DNA of 64,000 nt from Sinorhizobium sp. B11 (GTDB taxonomy: Bacteria; Pseudomonadota; Alphaproteobacteria; Rhizobiales; Rhizobiaceae), in assembly GCA_039725955.1 (NCBI GenBank), contig CP091034.1, positions 3,722,501 through 3,786,500 of the forward strand. Direction: 5' to 3'. The notes beneath the pieces are model-generated. The model ran no database searches. It was not told where the DNA came from and saw only the letters and a list, made by a program, of their open reading frames with translations. Of this stretch, positions 1 to 9,284 are shown piece by piece. Made by a program: the position numbers and the translations under genes. Each line of letters begins with the position of its first letter. Positions within the stretch are counted from its first letter, which is position 1.

Positions 1-227
1 AGGGCGACCGCAACTCCTGGATCGAAGTGGAATTGCAGGAGGGTCGCAACCGGCAGATCCGCCGGATGCTGGAAGCGCTCGATATCGCCTGCCTGCGGCT
101 CGTGCGTGTCGCGATCGGTGGGCTGGGACTTGGCGACCTGCCGAAGGGATCGGTCAGGGCCTTGACTGAATCCGAGCTGAAGGACCTTCGCCGGAAGCTC
201 GGTAACGGCAAGGCAATACGGGATTGA
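1..227 (+). CDS. Pseudouridine synthase, RsuA/RluB/E/F family (C-terminal fragment)
   Basis: This is the 3' end of a gene that begins left of the window; codons run from base 3 to a TGA at 225-227. The visible part carries EGRNRQIRRMLEAL, the conserved C-terminal block of RsuA/RluB/RluE/RluF pseudouridine synthases, which isomerise single uridines in rRNA. The catalytic Asp region and any S4 domain lie outside the window, so the exact rRNA site and family member cannot be told. The next gene starts 2 bp downstream, suggesting co-transcription. Confidence 0.85.
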   Translation, partial: GDRNSWIEVELQEGRNRQIRRMLEALDIACLRLVRVAIGGLGLGDLPKGSVRALTESELKDLRRKLGNGKAIRD

Positions 228-229
228 GA

Positions 230-922
230 ATGAACGAGATGAAGCCTCATGATTTCTGGCAGGAGATCCATCCGCCGGGCAGCTTTGAAACAGGCGGCGA
301 TTTCACCTCCTTCTTTATAGCGGAACTGGGGGATGGCAGACAGTTGCGGCTGCCGATCCGGGTACTCTCGGATGGCGATCACGCGCTGGCCTCGCTGATT
401 ATCAACCAGGCAAGCTTTGCAGTACTGGACGCGCTCGCCGAAAGCCTTGCAGCAAAGATAGAACCATCAGGCATCGATGTGGTTGCCGGTCTGCCGACAC
501 TCGGCCTGACACTCGCAGCTGCTGTCGCGCAGAAGCTCGGCCACAGCCGCTATGTGCCGCTCGGCACCTCCCGCAAATTCTGGTATCGCGACGAATTGTC
601 AGTCTCACTCTCATCGATCACCACGCCGGAACAACAGAAACGGCTCTATATAGATCCGCGCATGCTGCCCCTCCTGGAAGGACGCCGTGTCGCGCTGATC
701 GATGACGTCATATCGAGCGGAACTTCGATCGTCGCAGGCCTTGATCTGCTCGGGAGCTGCAACGTCGAACCCATCGTCATTGGTGCGGCCATGCTGCAAT
801 CGGACCGCTGGCGCGCCAAGCTCGACGCCGCAGCCCCCCAATGGCAGGCGCGCACGAAAGGCGTTTTCGCCACGCCCATCCTGGAGCGGACAGCCGAAGG
901 AAAATGGCGCAGACTTGCCTGA
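230..922 (+). CDS. Type I phosphoribosyltransferase-fold protein
   Basis: A 230-residue protein. Residues 154-166 read VALIDDVISSGTS, the PRPP-binding loop (hydrophobic strand, acidic pair, then S/T-G-T) of type I phosphoribosyltransferases. A conserved-looking KFWYRDELS block at about 116-124 may form the base-binding hood. Which purine or pyrimidine base it uses, if any, cannot be told. ATG at 230 is chosen over an in-frame TTG at 224, which would overlap the preceding stop. It follows the pseudouridine synthase by 2 bp, so both may share a transcript, although the functional link is unclear. Confidence 0.8.
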   Translation: MNEMKPHDFWQEIHPPGSFETGGDFTSFFIAELGDGRQLRLPIRVLSDGDHALASLIINQASFAVLDALAESLAAKIEPSGIDVVAGLPTLGLTLAAAVAQKLGHSRYVPLGTSRKFWYRDELSVSLSSITTPEQQKRLYIDPRMLPLLEGRRVALIDDVISSGTSIVAGLDLLGSCNVEPIVIGAAMLQSDRWRAKLDAAAPQWQARTKGVFATPILERTAEGKWRRLA

Positions 923-1030
923 GCGGCATCGAGCTCACATGTGAAGACCGATCATTCTTTCGTCTGAACGGGCTATACAGCACGAGACGAAGAGCTACAT
1001 TCGGCGTGTGATCGAAGACAGGAACCGCCG

Positions 1031-2773
1031 ATGACGCTTGAGCAAGCAGCCCTCCTGATCCTGCTGGTGGCAATGCTCTTCCTGTTCTCCCTCGACCGCT
1101 TGCGCATGGAACTTATCTCCATCGGCGGATTGCTTGCTGGCTACGTGCTCGGCCTTTATCCCGCCGAAGGCATCTTTGCCGGCTTCTCAAGCCCTGTCGT
1201 CATCACCGTGGTCGAAATCCTGCTGATCGTCCAGGTACTGGCGCGCACCAAACTCTTTGACAGCCTCGCCGAGCGCTTCCTGGCATCGGGTTTCTCGCAT
1301 TTCGGGGTCATCACAGCCATGTCCGCGCTGACCGGCATCATCTCTGTCTTCATGAACAACATCGGCGCCTTTGCGATCACCTTGCCATTGGCGCTCCGGC
1401 TCAGCACGCTCATGAGCATTCCGCGCCGGCAGCTCGTGATGCCGATCTCCTTCGCCGCCCTTCTCGGCGGTCTTGTCTCTTTGATCGGCACTCCCGCCAA
1501 TCTTCTCGTCAGCGACGCGCTTGAAAAAGCCACCGGCCAAGGTTTCCGCTTCTTCGACTTCGCCTATGTCGGGCTTCCGGTCGCCATAGCAGGCATCATG
1601 CTGATCGCGCTGATGGTGCAGCGGTTGTTTGCAGAGCCGGACGAGACAACGGAAGCGCCGACTCCACCGATCCGCCGCATTGTCGTCGAACGCAGCATCC
1701 CCGAACATTCCTCGCTTATCGGCGCGACACTGGCCCAATGTCCCGAGCGCTTCGGCATTCAGCCGCACGCCCTGATCCGCGGCGGGACTTTCGTCTTTGG
1801 CCCCCTCGAGCAATCTGTCATCCAGCCAAACGATATCCTGCTGGCGCAGGGCGCGGATTCGGCCTTCGCGGATCTGGCCGCCTCGCAGGCGCTTGTGGCA
1901 GACGCCCATCCACACGGACTGCAGCCGGATTTCACAAGCATCGAAGCCGTCGTCATGCCGGAAAGCACTGTCGTCGGCTCGCGCATCGCATCGCTGGAGG
2001 TCTTCCGCAATCGCGGGGTCACTGTTTCAGCATTGTCGATGCGGTCTCCTCGCATCGAGGGGCGTTTTGCGGATCTGCAGCTTTCGATCGGCGACATATT
2101 GGTACTGGATGGCCCGAAAGCGGCGGTCGCGGAAGCGCTTGAGGAGTGCGAATGCCTTCCGCTTGCCTCAACAGCGCCTCCTCCTGCCTCAACAGCCTCG
2201 TGGCGACCTTTTGCTATTTTTGCCTGCGGCGTTGCTGCCTCCGCTTTCGGTCTACGCCCCGACATCGCTCTTGCCTTCGTGCTCCTGGCACTTGCTCTCC
2301 CCGGCTATTTGAATATTCGCCATGCGATGGCGGATCTCAACTGGCCGATCATCATCATGTTGGCGGCAATGATTCCGATCGGTCAGGCAGTTGCCACGAC
2401 AGGCATGGCCGAGACCATTGCAACCTGGCTTAGCCTTGTATTCCCCATCGTAAATCCGTTGTGGGGCATCGCACTCGTTTTGTTTCTCGCCATGGCGCTG
2501 ACGCCCTTCGTCAACAACGCGACGGTTGCGATCGTGCTTGCACCAATTGCGCTGGAGTTTGCGCGCGCCGGTGAGCAACCGCCGCAGGCCTACCTGATCG
2601 CGGTGGCAGCCGGAGCATCGCAGGATTTCCTCACCCCCTTCGGCCATCACAACAATACTCTGTCGATGAGCATCGGCAGCTACCGCTTCCGCGATTTCCT
2701 ACGCGCCGGCTGGCCGCTGACCCTCACTGGCTATATACTCACGCTCATTCTCGTCACCGTCTTCTGGCTTTGA
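1031..2773 (+). CDS. SLC13/DASS-type permease with two RCK_C (TrkA-C) domains
   Basis: A 580-residue inner-membrane protein. Hydrophobic segments fill residues 1-205 and 395-580. Between them is a soluble block of about 190 residues with two TrkA-C-like repeats, each ending in a PNDILLAQG- or GDILVLDGP-like strand. This split architecture (membrane half, two RCK_C domains, membrane half) is typical of the sodium/anion symporter group annotated as SLC13 or YfbS-like. Both halves contain the N-N-x-x-(A/T) hairpin seen in the DASS/ArsB superfamily (MNNIGAF and FVNNATV). The substrate (sulfate, dicarboxylate or another anion) cannot be assigned from sequence. It appears to be monocistronic, with a RIME-like repeat following it. 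Confidence 0.85.
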   Translation: MTLEQAALLILLVAMLFLFSLDRLRMELISIGGLLAGYVLGLYPAEGIFAGFSSPVVITVVEILLIVQVLARTKLFDSLAERFLASGFSHFGVITAMSALTGIISVFMNNIGAFAITLPLALRLSTLMSIPRRQLVMPISFAALLGGLVSLIGTPANLLVSDALEKATGQGFRFFDFAYVGLPVAIAGIMLIALMVQRLFAEPDETTEAPTPPIRRIVVERSIPEHSSLIGATLAQCPERFGIQPHALIRGGTFVFGPLEQSVIQPNDILLAQGADSAFADLAASQALVADAHPHGLQPDFTSIEAVVMPESTVVGSRIASLEVFRNRGVTVSALSMRSPRIEGRFADLQLSIGDILVLDGPKAAVAEALEECECLPLASTAPPPASTASWRPFAIFACGVAASAFGLRPDIALAFVLLALALPGYLNIRHAMADLNWPIIIMLAAMIPIGQAVATTGMAETIATWLSLVFPIVNPLWGIALVLFLAMALTPFVNNATVAIVLAPIALEFARAGEQPPQAYLIAVAAGASQDFLTPFGHHNNTLSMSIGSYRFRDFLRAGWPLTLTGYILTLILVTVFWL

Positions 2774-2819
2774 ACGAGCCTTTGCTTGACTTCCACAGCA
2801 ATGAAACTAGAGCAGGGCC

Positions 2820-2924
2820 AGAGCATGCGGCGCAAAAGTGTGGAGCGGTTTTGCGATAACGACATGCGTAAAACAAAGACCTGAGGCGTGCGAAGCGGAC
2901 CCCAATGATCGCGGCACGCTTTAG
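2820..2924. repeat. RIME-type rhizobial intergenic mosaic element, copy 1
   Basis: About 105 bp running from GAGCATGCGGCGCAAAAG to CACGCTTTAG, with internal palindromic arms (GCGGTTTTGCGATAACGACAT). A second copy at 29253-29359 shares the same order of blocks: GCATG..GCGCAAAAG, TTTGCGAT.ACGACATGC, AAAACAAA, GATCGCG, GCTTTAG. This layout matches the small non-coding mosaic elements described in Rhizobium and Sinorhizobium. It fills most of the gap between the SLC13 permease and purC. The purC promoter would have to lie inside or beside it. Confidence 0.75.
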
Positions 2925-2954
2925 TCTCAGCCGATAGAAGGATAACCAGGCGTC

Positions 2955-3899
2955 GTGCGTATTCTCTCCGAAGCCCATTTCCCGGAACTGCCGAACTACT
3001 ACCGCGGCAAGGTGCGTGAGAATTACGATCTTCCGGATGGCCGGCGCATCATCATCAGCACCGATCGGCTGAGCGCTTTCGATCGCATCCTGACCTGCAT
3101 TCCCTACAAGGGACAGGTGCTGACCGAGACAGCCCGATACTGGTTCGAGGCAACGAAGGACATCTGCCCCAATCACGTCCTCGACTATCCCGACCCGAAT
3201 GTCGTCATCGGCAAACGGCTCGATATCCTTCCGGTCGAGATCGTCGTACGTGGCTATCTCGCCGGCACGACAGGCACTTCGATCCTGACACTTTATAAGA
3301 AGGGCGAGCGCGAGATGTATGGGATGCGCCTGCCCGACGGCATGCGCGACAATCAGATCCTTCCCGAGCCGGTCATCACGCCGACCAGCAAGGAATTCGA
3401 CGGCGGGCATGACGAGCCGCTCACCCCGGCAGAGATTGTCAGCCGCGGATTGCTGACGAAGGAACAGTGGGAAACGCTGTCGAAATATGCGCTGGCGCTT
3501 TTTGCCCGTGGCCAGGAGATGGCGGCAAAGCGTGGCCTCATCCTCGTCGACACCAAATATGAATTCGGTACCGATAAGGACGGCAACATCATTCTCGCCG
3601 ACGAGATCCACACGCCAGACAGCAGCCGCTATTGGGTGGCGGAAACCTATCCCGCCGCTTTCGAAGCGGGCAAGCGGCCTGAAAGCTTCGACAAGGACTT
3701 CGTCCGCGCCTGGGTCGTCGAACGCTGCGACCCCTACAAGGACGCGATTCCGGAAATTCCTCTCGAGCTGATCGAGCAGACGTCAGCCGTCTATATCAAA
3801 GCCTATGAATGGATTACCGGGGAACGCTTCGTACCCGACGACCGTGGCGAAACGCCCGCGGCACGTGTCCGGGCAAATCTCGAGCCCTATTTTCCCTGA
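2955..3899 (+). CDS. purC: Phosphoribosylaminoimidazole-succinocarboxamide synthase (SAICAR synthase)
   Basis: A 314-residue enzyme of de novo purine synthesis that joins CAIR and aspartate using ATP to give SAICAR. The N-terminal YRGKVRENYDL is the ATP-binding strand. VEIVVRGYLAGT at about 94-105 and LILVDTKYEFG at about 195-205 are the two family signatures. At 314 residues it is the longer type; many bacteria, and often rhizobia, carry a shorter form of about 250 residues elsewhere, so this may be a second copy. The start is GTG at 2955, with AAGGATAACC just upstream. It is transcribed alone. Confidence 0.93.
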   Translation: MRILSEAHFPELPNYYRGKVRENYDLPDGRRIIISTDRLSAFDRILTCIPYKGQVLTETARYWFEATKDICPNHVLDYPDPNVVIGKRLDILPVEIVVRGYLAGTTGTSILTLYKKGEREMYGMRLPDGMRDNQILPEPVITPTSKEFDGGHDEPLTPAEIVSRGLLTKEQWETLSKYALALFARGQEMAAKRGLILVDTKYEFGTDKDGNIILADEIHTPDSSRYWVAETYPAAFEAGKRPESFDKDFVRAWVVERCDPYKDAIPEIPLELIEQTSAVYIKAYEWITGERFVPDDRGETPAARVRANLEPYFP

Positions 3900-3919
3900 A
3901 CCTTTGAAGCCGGAGTTGC

Positions 3920-3936
3920 AAGCCTGTTGCAGGCTT
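3920..3936 (+). terminator. Weak hairpin after purC
   Basis: AAGCCTG, TTG, CAGGCTT form a 7-bp stem with a 3-nt loop 20 bp after the purC stop, but only a short T stretch follows. It may be a weak terminator. A second hairpin, GCCGGGC-CAA-GCCCGGC, lies at 3971-3987 directly before the ribosome-binding region of the TetR gene and could affect its translation. Confidence 0.4.
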
Positions 3937-3996
3937 TCAACCAATCGCGCTAGCATCGGAAAAAAGGGGTGCCGGGCCAAGCCCGGCGGGGGACAC

Positions 3997-4590
3997 ATGG
4001 CACGCAGGCCCAGACGCAAGGCCGAAGAGACCAGGGAGGATATCCTCTCGATGGCGGATACGCTGTTTCGCCAGCGCGGCTTCGTCGCGGTTTCCATCGC
4101 CGATATCGCCTCGTCGCTGCACATGTCGCCAGCCAATGTCTTCAAGCATTTTCATTCGAAGGCGGTGCTCGTCGATGCGATCGCCGAGCGTCATCTCGGC
4201 AATGCGACCGAGCGCTTCGCCGCCGTTGACACCAGCCTGCCGCCGAAAGAGCAGTTGCTAAGCTTCGTCCTGCGCCTGCTCGACAGCCATCTGCGGGATA
4301 TCCAGCAGAACCCCTACATTTTCGAGATGGTGATCTCGACGATCGATGCCAAGCTCGATGCCGGCCAGCGCTATCGTGAACGGATAGAACAGAAGCTCGG
4401 CGAGATCATTCGTGAAGGCGTCGCCGAAGGCAACTACCATTGCGACAATACGGACATGGCAGCGCGCACCGTTGCAGATGTTCTAGCCTGTGTTCTGCAT
4501 CCCATTCTCATTGCCAAGGACGACAAGAACACGCTTGTGCACCGTGCGGAAAAAAATCGTGTGTTTCGTGGATGCCGCACTGCAAAATAA
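3997..4590 (+). CDS. TetR-family regulator next to RND efflux genes
   Basis: A 197-residue regulator. Its N-terminal helix-turn-helix spans about residues 10-55 (ETREDILSMADTLFRQRGF followed by SIADIASSLHMSPANVFKHF). The C-terminal ligand-binding half is not diagnostic. ATG at 3997 is chosen because the family N-terminus starts there and a GGCGGGGGA stretch precedes it; the upstream frame is open to 3805 but overlaps purC. It lies 161 bp before a tripartite efflux operon on the same strand, the arrangement seen for repressors such as Brucella BepR or Agrobacterium AmeR. It probably represses that operon and itself; this is inference from position. Confidence 0.88.
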   Translation: MARRPRRKAEETREDILSMADTLFRQRGFVAVSIADIASSLHMSPANVFKHFHSKAVLVDAIAERHLGNATERFAAVDTSLPPKEQLLSFVLRLLDSHLRDIQQNPYIFEMVISTIDAKLDAGQRYRERIEQKLGEIIREGVAEGNYHCDNTDMAARTVADVLACVLHPILIAKDDKNTLVHRAEKNRVFRGCRTAK

Positions 4591-4598
4591 ACCTTGCT

Positions 4599-4626
4599 AA
4601 GTGACGATTGCTGAATTACGTCACTT
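4599..4626. promoter_or_regulatory. Inverted repeat between the TetR gene and the efflux operon
   Basis: AAGTGACG and CGTCACTT are perfect 8-bp arms separated by 12 bp, starting 8 bp after the TetR stop and 126 bp before the adaptor gene. No T-run follows, so an operator is more likely than a terminator, but it could act as either. Confidence 0.45.
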
Positions 4627-4751
4627 CATAAAGCTTTTCTTAATATCGGATAACGGCACCTGTTACCGGATCAATCACCACGTTTATATAGAGCGGCGCC
4701 TCCAAGGGCCGGCGATTGAACCGCTACTGCCAACCGCACAGGAAATTCAGC

Positions 4752-5969
4752 ATGACCAGGCGCGCCCTCATCGTAACCTCGACCCTCTTGCTTGTTATCG
4801 GTCTCGCCGCCTGCAACGAGGGCGGCAGCAAGCCCGCTGGCAATCCAGGCGCGGGCGGTGCTGCCCAGCAGGCTGCCCCGGTTGGTGTGGTCACGCTGAA
4901 AAAGGATACCTATCCGATTACCACGATCCTGCCCGGCCGCGCCGAGGCCTTCCAGGTGGCTGATATCCGCCCGCAGGTAAGCGGCATCATCCGTGAAATC
5001 GCGTTCAAGGAAGGCGGCGAAGTCAAGAAGGGCGATCTGCTCTACCAGATCGACGACGCCGCCTACCGCGCAACCGTTGAGCAGGCCCAGGCCGCGATTT
5101 CCAAAGCCGAGGCCGGCGTGCCAAGCGCCCAAAGCAATTTCGACCGCTACCAGCGGCTGGTCGGCAGCGGCGCAACGCAGATCGAATTCGAAACCGCCCG
5201 AACGGCCCTTGCACAAGCGAATGCAGAAGTCGAAGCCGCAAAGGCGGCGTTGACCGCAGCGCAGATCGATCTCGATCATACGAAGATCACAGCCCCCTTC
5301 GACGGCGTCATCGACCAGACCGCCTACAACATCGGCAACGTCGTTGCGGCCAACCAGACGACCGCACTGACCACCATCCGCCAGCTCGATCCGATCTACA
5401 TTTCGCTGACGGAATCGAGCACCAACCTGCTGAAATTGCGCGATGCGATCGCTGCCGGCGACGTCAAGGGCGAGGACAACAATGTCGCGTTCCGCCTGAT
5501 CCTCGAAGACGGCCGCGAGTATAATCAGAAGGGCAAGCTCGACATGTCGAAGCAGGTTGTCAGCGAAACGACCGGTACCTTCATCATCCGTGTTGTTTTC
5601 CCGAACCCCGACCGCGTCGTCCTGCCCGGCATGTACGTACGCGCCACAGTCGAACTCGGTAACGAAACCGGGTATTCCCTGCCGCAGCTTGCCACCACCC
5701 GTGACGCCAACGGCCGTTTGACCGCGCAGTTCATTTCCGCCGAGGGCAAAGTTGAGACCCGCGTGTTCGAGAATGCCTCGCCTTCCAACAATTCCTGGCT
5801 CGTGACCCAGGGCGTAAAGGATGGCGACCAGCTCATCGTCAGCGGTCTGCAGTCGATTGTATCAGGCATGCCGGTAAAACCGGTTCCAATGAAAATCAAT
5901 GACAACGGCGTGGTTGTCCCTGCCGATCAGCCCGTGGCCGGAGGCGAACAGAAGCCCGCAGCAAAGTAA
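4752..5969 (+). CDS. RND efflux periplasmic adaptor (membrane fusion lipoprotein)
   Basis: A 405-residue adaptor of the AcrA/MexA type that bridges the inner-membrane pump and outer-membrane channel. The N-terminus MTRRALIVTSTLLLVIGLAAC is a lipoprotein signal with lipid-accepting Cys21. After it come a lipoyl half-motif (RPQVSGIIREIAFKEGGEVK), an alpha-helical hairpin rich in Ala, Gln and Glu (about 95-165), a second lipoyl half (ITAPFDGVIDQ) and beta-barrel and membrane-proximal domains. ATG 4752 has AGGA 8 nt upstream and gives a clean signal peptide; the longer reading from 4716 does not. It is the first gene of the efflux operon, with the pump 50 bp downstream. Confidence 0.93.
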   Translation: MTRRALIVTSTLLLVIGLAACNEGGSKPAGNPGAGGAAQQAAPVGVVTLKKDTYPITTILPGRAEAFQVADIRPQVSGIIREIAFKEGGEVKKGDLLYQIDDAAYRATVEQAQAAISKAEAGVPSAQSNFDRYQRLVGSGATQIEFETARTALAQANAEVEAAKAALTAAQIDLDHTKITAPFDGVIDQTAYNIGNVVAANQTTALTTIRQLDPIYISLTESSTNLLKLRDAIAAGDVKGEDNNVAFRLILEDGREYNQKGKLDMSKQVVSETTGTFIIRVVFPNPDRVVLPGMYVRATVELGNETGYSLPQLATTRDANGRLTAQFISAEGKVETRVFENASPSNNSWLVTQGVKDGDQLIVSGLQSIVSGMPVKPVPMKINDNGVVVPADQPVAGGEQKPAAK

Positions 5970-6019
5970 TGCGCAGGCACTCCCGTATCGTCACCGTCCC
6001 AGCCGTACAGGAATAACCG

Positions 6020-9000
6020 ATGGCCAAGTTTTTCATCCGACGACCGATATTTGCCTGGGTCATTGCGATCACCATCATGCTCGCAGGTCTGCTCGCGATC
6101 TTCACGCTGTCGATCTCGCAATATCCTGATATTGCGCCGACAACGGTCCGCATCAACACCAGCTATCGCGGCGCGAGCGCGGAAACGGTCGAAAAATCGG
6201 TGACCACCATCATCGAAGACGGCATGACTGGTCTCGACGACCTGACCTACATGACCTCGACCTCGTCGACAGGCTCGGCCAGCATTTCGCTGACCTTCGG
6301 GACGAGCATCAATCCTGACATCGCGCAGGTACAGGTTCAGAACAAGCTGCAGCTTGTCCAGTCGCAGTTGCCTGGCGACGTCATCGATGCTGGCATCAGC
6401 GTCACGCGCTCCACGTCGAGCATTCTTCTCGTCGGCTCGCTGGTCTCGACAGATGGCAAACGCACCTCCGTTGACCTCGGCAACATCATGTCGACCTCGA
6501 TCGAGGACCAGATCCAGCGCCTGGAAGGCGTAGGCAGCATCAACGTATTTGGCTCCGGCTACGCCATGCGTGTCTGGCTCGACCCGTTCAAACTGCAGAA
6601 GTTTCAGCTCACACCGGGCGACGTGACCTCGGCTATCCAGGCCCAGAATACGCAGGTCTCCGTCGGCTCGCTTGGCGCCCAGCCTGCCGTCCCGGGCCAG
6701 CAGATCAACGTCACCATCACGGCACAGAGCCAGCTGACCACGGTCGCGGATTTCGAGCACATCATCCTGAAGGTCGAAAAGGACGGTTCTACAGTCCGTC
6801 TGAGCGATGTCGCCCGCGTCGAAATCGGGCAGGAGAGCTATGGCGGCAGCTCGCGCTATAATGGTCTGCCGTCGTCTGGTTTCGCCGTCAACCTTGCAAT
6901 TGGCGCGAACGCCATCGATACCGCCACCCGTGTCCGCACCGCGCTCGAAACGATCGGTCGTGGCCTGCCGGAAGGCGTCGAGATCACCTATCCCTACGAC
7001 ACGACCCCCTTCGTCGAGCTGTCGATCGAGAAGGTCGTGCACACACTGATCGAGGCGATCGTGCTCGTCTTCGTGGTGCTGCTCATCTTCCTGCAGAACC
7101 TGCGCGCGACGTTGATCCCGACCATTGCCGTACCCGTCGTGCTTCTCGGCACGTTCGGCGTCCTTGCGGCAACAGGCTATTCGATCAATACGCTGACGAT
7201 GTTCGCCATGGTGCTGGCGATCGGCCTTCTTGTCGACGACGCCATCGTCGTCGTGGAAAACGTCGAACGCATCATGTCGGAGGAAAGGCTATCGCCACTT
7301 GAAGCGACCGAGAAGTCGATGGGTGAAATTACCGGCGCCATCGTCGGCATCGCTCTCGTGCTGACCGCCGTTTTCATTCCCATGGCATTCTTCGGTGGCT
7401 CGACCGGCATCATCTATCGCCAGTTCTCCATCACCATCGTTTCGGCCATGCTGCTTTCGGCCCTCGTCGCCATCGTGCTGACGCCGGCGCTCTGCGCCAC
7501 GATGCTGAAGCCGGTCAACGAGCACAAGAAGCATCGCATCGGCGACTGGTTCAACCGCAACTTCACCCGTTCGACCAACGGCTATGTGCGCACCATCGGC
7601 TACCTCTTGAAGCGCCCGATCCGCGTCATGCTGGTATTCCTGCTGGTCGGCGCCGGCTGCGCCTATCTCTTCGCGCGTCTGCCGAGTTCGTTCCTTCCGC
7701 AAGAAGACCAGGGCGTGCTTTTGACCATCGTCACCACGCCCCCTGGCTCGACCACGCAGCAGACGCAGGCTGTCGTTGAAAAAGTCGAAAAATACTTCCG
7801 CGAAAACGAGAAGGATGCGGTGGATTCCGTATTCGGCGCGCTCGGCTTCGGCTTTAACGGTTCCGGCCAGAACAGCGCCATCGTCTTCACCAAGCTCAAG
7901 GATTTCTCACTGCGCACCGATCACAATCTCAGTGCTCAGTCGGTGGTCAACCGGGCCCTCAAGAACTTCTTCACGATCCGCGAGGCGCAGGTCTTCGCTC
8001 TGCTGCCGCCGGCGATCCAGGGTCTTGGCGTCTCGAGCGGCTTCTCCATGTATTTGGTGGACACCGGCGGCCATGGCAATCAAGCCCTGACGGCTGCATC
8101 CAAGCGGCTCATCCAGATGGCCGGCGCCACCGGCAAGGTCGTCGCGCTGCGCTCGAACAACAAGGAAGTCGAGCCGCAGATGAAAATCCTGATCGATCAG
8201 GAGAAGATCGGCGCCATGGGTGTCGACCTCGCCTCGGTCAACTCCATGCTGTCGATCATCTTCACTGGCCGCGACGTCAACGACTTCACGCTGAACGGCG
8301 AAATCAAGCCGGTCTACGTGCAGGGCGACGCTCCCTTCCGCATGCAGCCGACCGATCTGAACCACTGGTATGCCCGCAACAACGCCGGCGAGATGGTGCC
8401 TTTCTCCGCCTTCACGACAACCCAATGGGTCGATGGCGCGCCCTCGCTCGCCCGGTTCAATGCTGTCAGCGCCATCCCGCTCGACGGTGCGGCAGCCCCT
8501 GGCGTCTCATCGGGTGAAGCCATGAACGAGATGGAAGCCCTGACCGAACAGCTCGGCGGCGGCTACACGGTTGCCTGGCAGGGCATCTCCTATCAGGAGC
8601 GGCTCTCGGGCTCGCAGGCCCCGATGCTTTACGCGATTTCGGTTCTCGTCGTCTTCCTCTGCCTGGCTGCCCTCTACGAGAGCTGGTCGATCCCGTTCTC
8701 GGTCATCATGGCCGTGCCGGTCGGCGTGCTCGGCGCACTTGCCGCAGCAACGCTATTCGGGCAGGCGAATGACGTCTATTTCAAGGTGGGCCTGCTCACG
8801 ACCATCGGCCTTGCCGCCAAGAACGCGATCCTGATCGTGGAATTCGCGAAGGACCGGACGGAGACGGGCATGGGGCTCTTCGAGGCGACGCTGGAAGCAG
8901 CAAGGCTGCGCCTGCGCCCGATCATCATGACATCTCTGGCTTTCATTCTCGGCGTCGTGCCTTTGGCCATCGCTACGGGCGCGGGTTCCGCTGCCCAGAA

Positions 9001-9130
9001 CGCGATCGGTATCGGCGTGCTCGGAGGGATGCTTTCGGCGACGGTGCTCGGCATTTTCTTCGTGCCCTCTTTCTTCGTCGTGATCCGCCGCATCTTTGTC
9101 ACACGGCAAAAAAATGAGGCGGGAGTGTGA
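6020..9130 (+). CDS. RND multidrug efflux pump, HAE1 family (AcrB-type)
   Basis: A 1036-residue inner-membrane proton/drug antiporter. It starts MAKFFIRRPIFAWVIAI, the standard HAE1 N-terminus. It has 12 expected membrane spans, two large periplasmic loops after spans 1 and 7, and the proton-relay Asp pair in GLLVDDAIVVVENVERIM (span 4). The second half carries the GLAAKNAILIVEFAKD block. Length and motifs are normal for AcrB/MexB/BepE-like pumps. The RBS AGGAATAACCG precedes ATG 6020. It works with the adaptor just upstream and the channel 155 bp downstream to export hydrophobic compounds; specific drugs cannot be predicted. Confidence 0.95.
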   Translation: MAKFFIRRPIFAWVIAITIMLAGLLAIFTLSISQYPDIAPTTVRINTSYRGASAETVEKSVTTIIEDGMTGLDDLTYMTSTSSTGSASISLTFGTSINPDIAQVQVQNKLQLVQSQLPGDVIDAGISVTRSTSSILLVGSLVSTDGKRTSVDLGNIMSTSIEDQIQRLEGVGSINVFGSGYAMRVWLDPFKLQKFQLTPGDVTSAIQAQNTQVSVGSLGAQPAVPGQQINVTITAQSQLTTVADFEHIILKVEKDGSTVRLSDVARVEIGQESYGGSSRYNGLPSSGFAVNLAIGANAIDTATRVRTALETIGRGLPEGVEITYPYDTTPFVELSIEKVVHTLIEAIVLVFVVLLIFLQNLRATLIPTIAVPVVLLGTFGVLAATGYSINTLTMFAMVLAIGLLVDDAIVVVENVERIMSEERLSPLEATEKSMGEITGAIVGIALVLTAVFIPMAFFGGSTGIIYRQFSITIVSAMLLSALVAIVLTPALCATMLKPVNEHKKHRIGDWFNRNFTRSTNGYVRTIGYLLKRPIRVMLVFLLVGAGCAYLFARLPSSFLPQEDQGVLLTIVTTPPGSTTQQTQAVVEKVEKYFRENEKDAVDSVFGALGFGFNGSGQNSAIVFTKLKDFSLRTDHNLSAQSVVNRALKNFFTIREAQVFALLPPAIQGLGVSSGFSMYLVDTGGHGNQALTAASKRLIQMAGATGKVVALRSNNKEVEPQMKILIDQEKIGAMGVDLASVNSMLSIIFTGRDVNDFTLNGEIKPVYVQGDAPFRMQPTDLNHWYARNNAGEMVPFSAFTTTQWVDGAPSLARFNAVSAIPLDGAAAPGVSSGEAMNEMEALTEQLGGGYTVAWQGISYQERLSGSQAPMLYAISVLVVFLCLAALYESWSIPFSVIMAVPVGVLGALAAATLFGQANDVYFKVGLLTTIGLAAKNAILIVEFAKDRTETGMGLFEATLEAARLRLRPIIMTSLAFILGVVPLAIATGAGSAAQNAIGIGVLGGMLSATVLGIFFVPSFFVVIRRIFVTRQKNEAGV

Positions 9131-9284
9131 TATAAATGCACTGTGAGAAAGCTTTCCGGATTGCTACATTGCGCGCGGACTGCTTCGGCATGTGTTTAGC
9201 GTAAGGATCGAGGCGCGTCGGGCCGATAGTGAAGCATGACGCTTCGGACAAGAATTGACTTGCTCGAGTTACAGGATGAAATGC

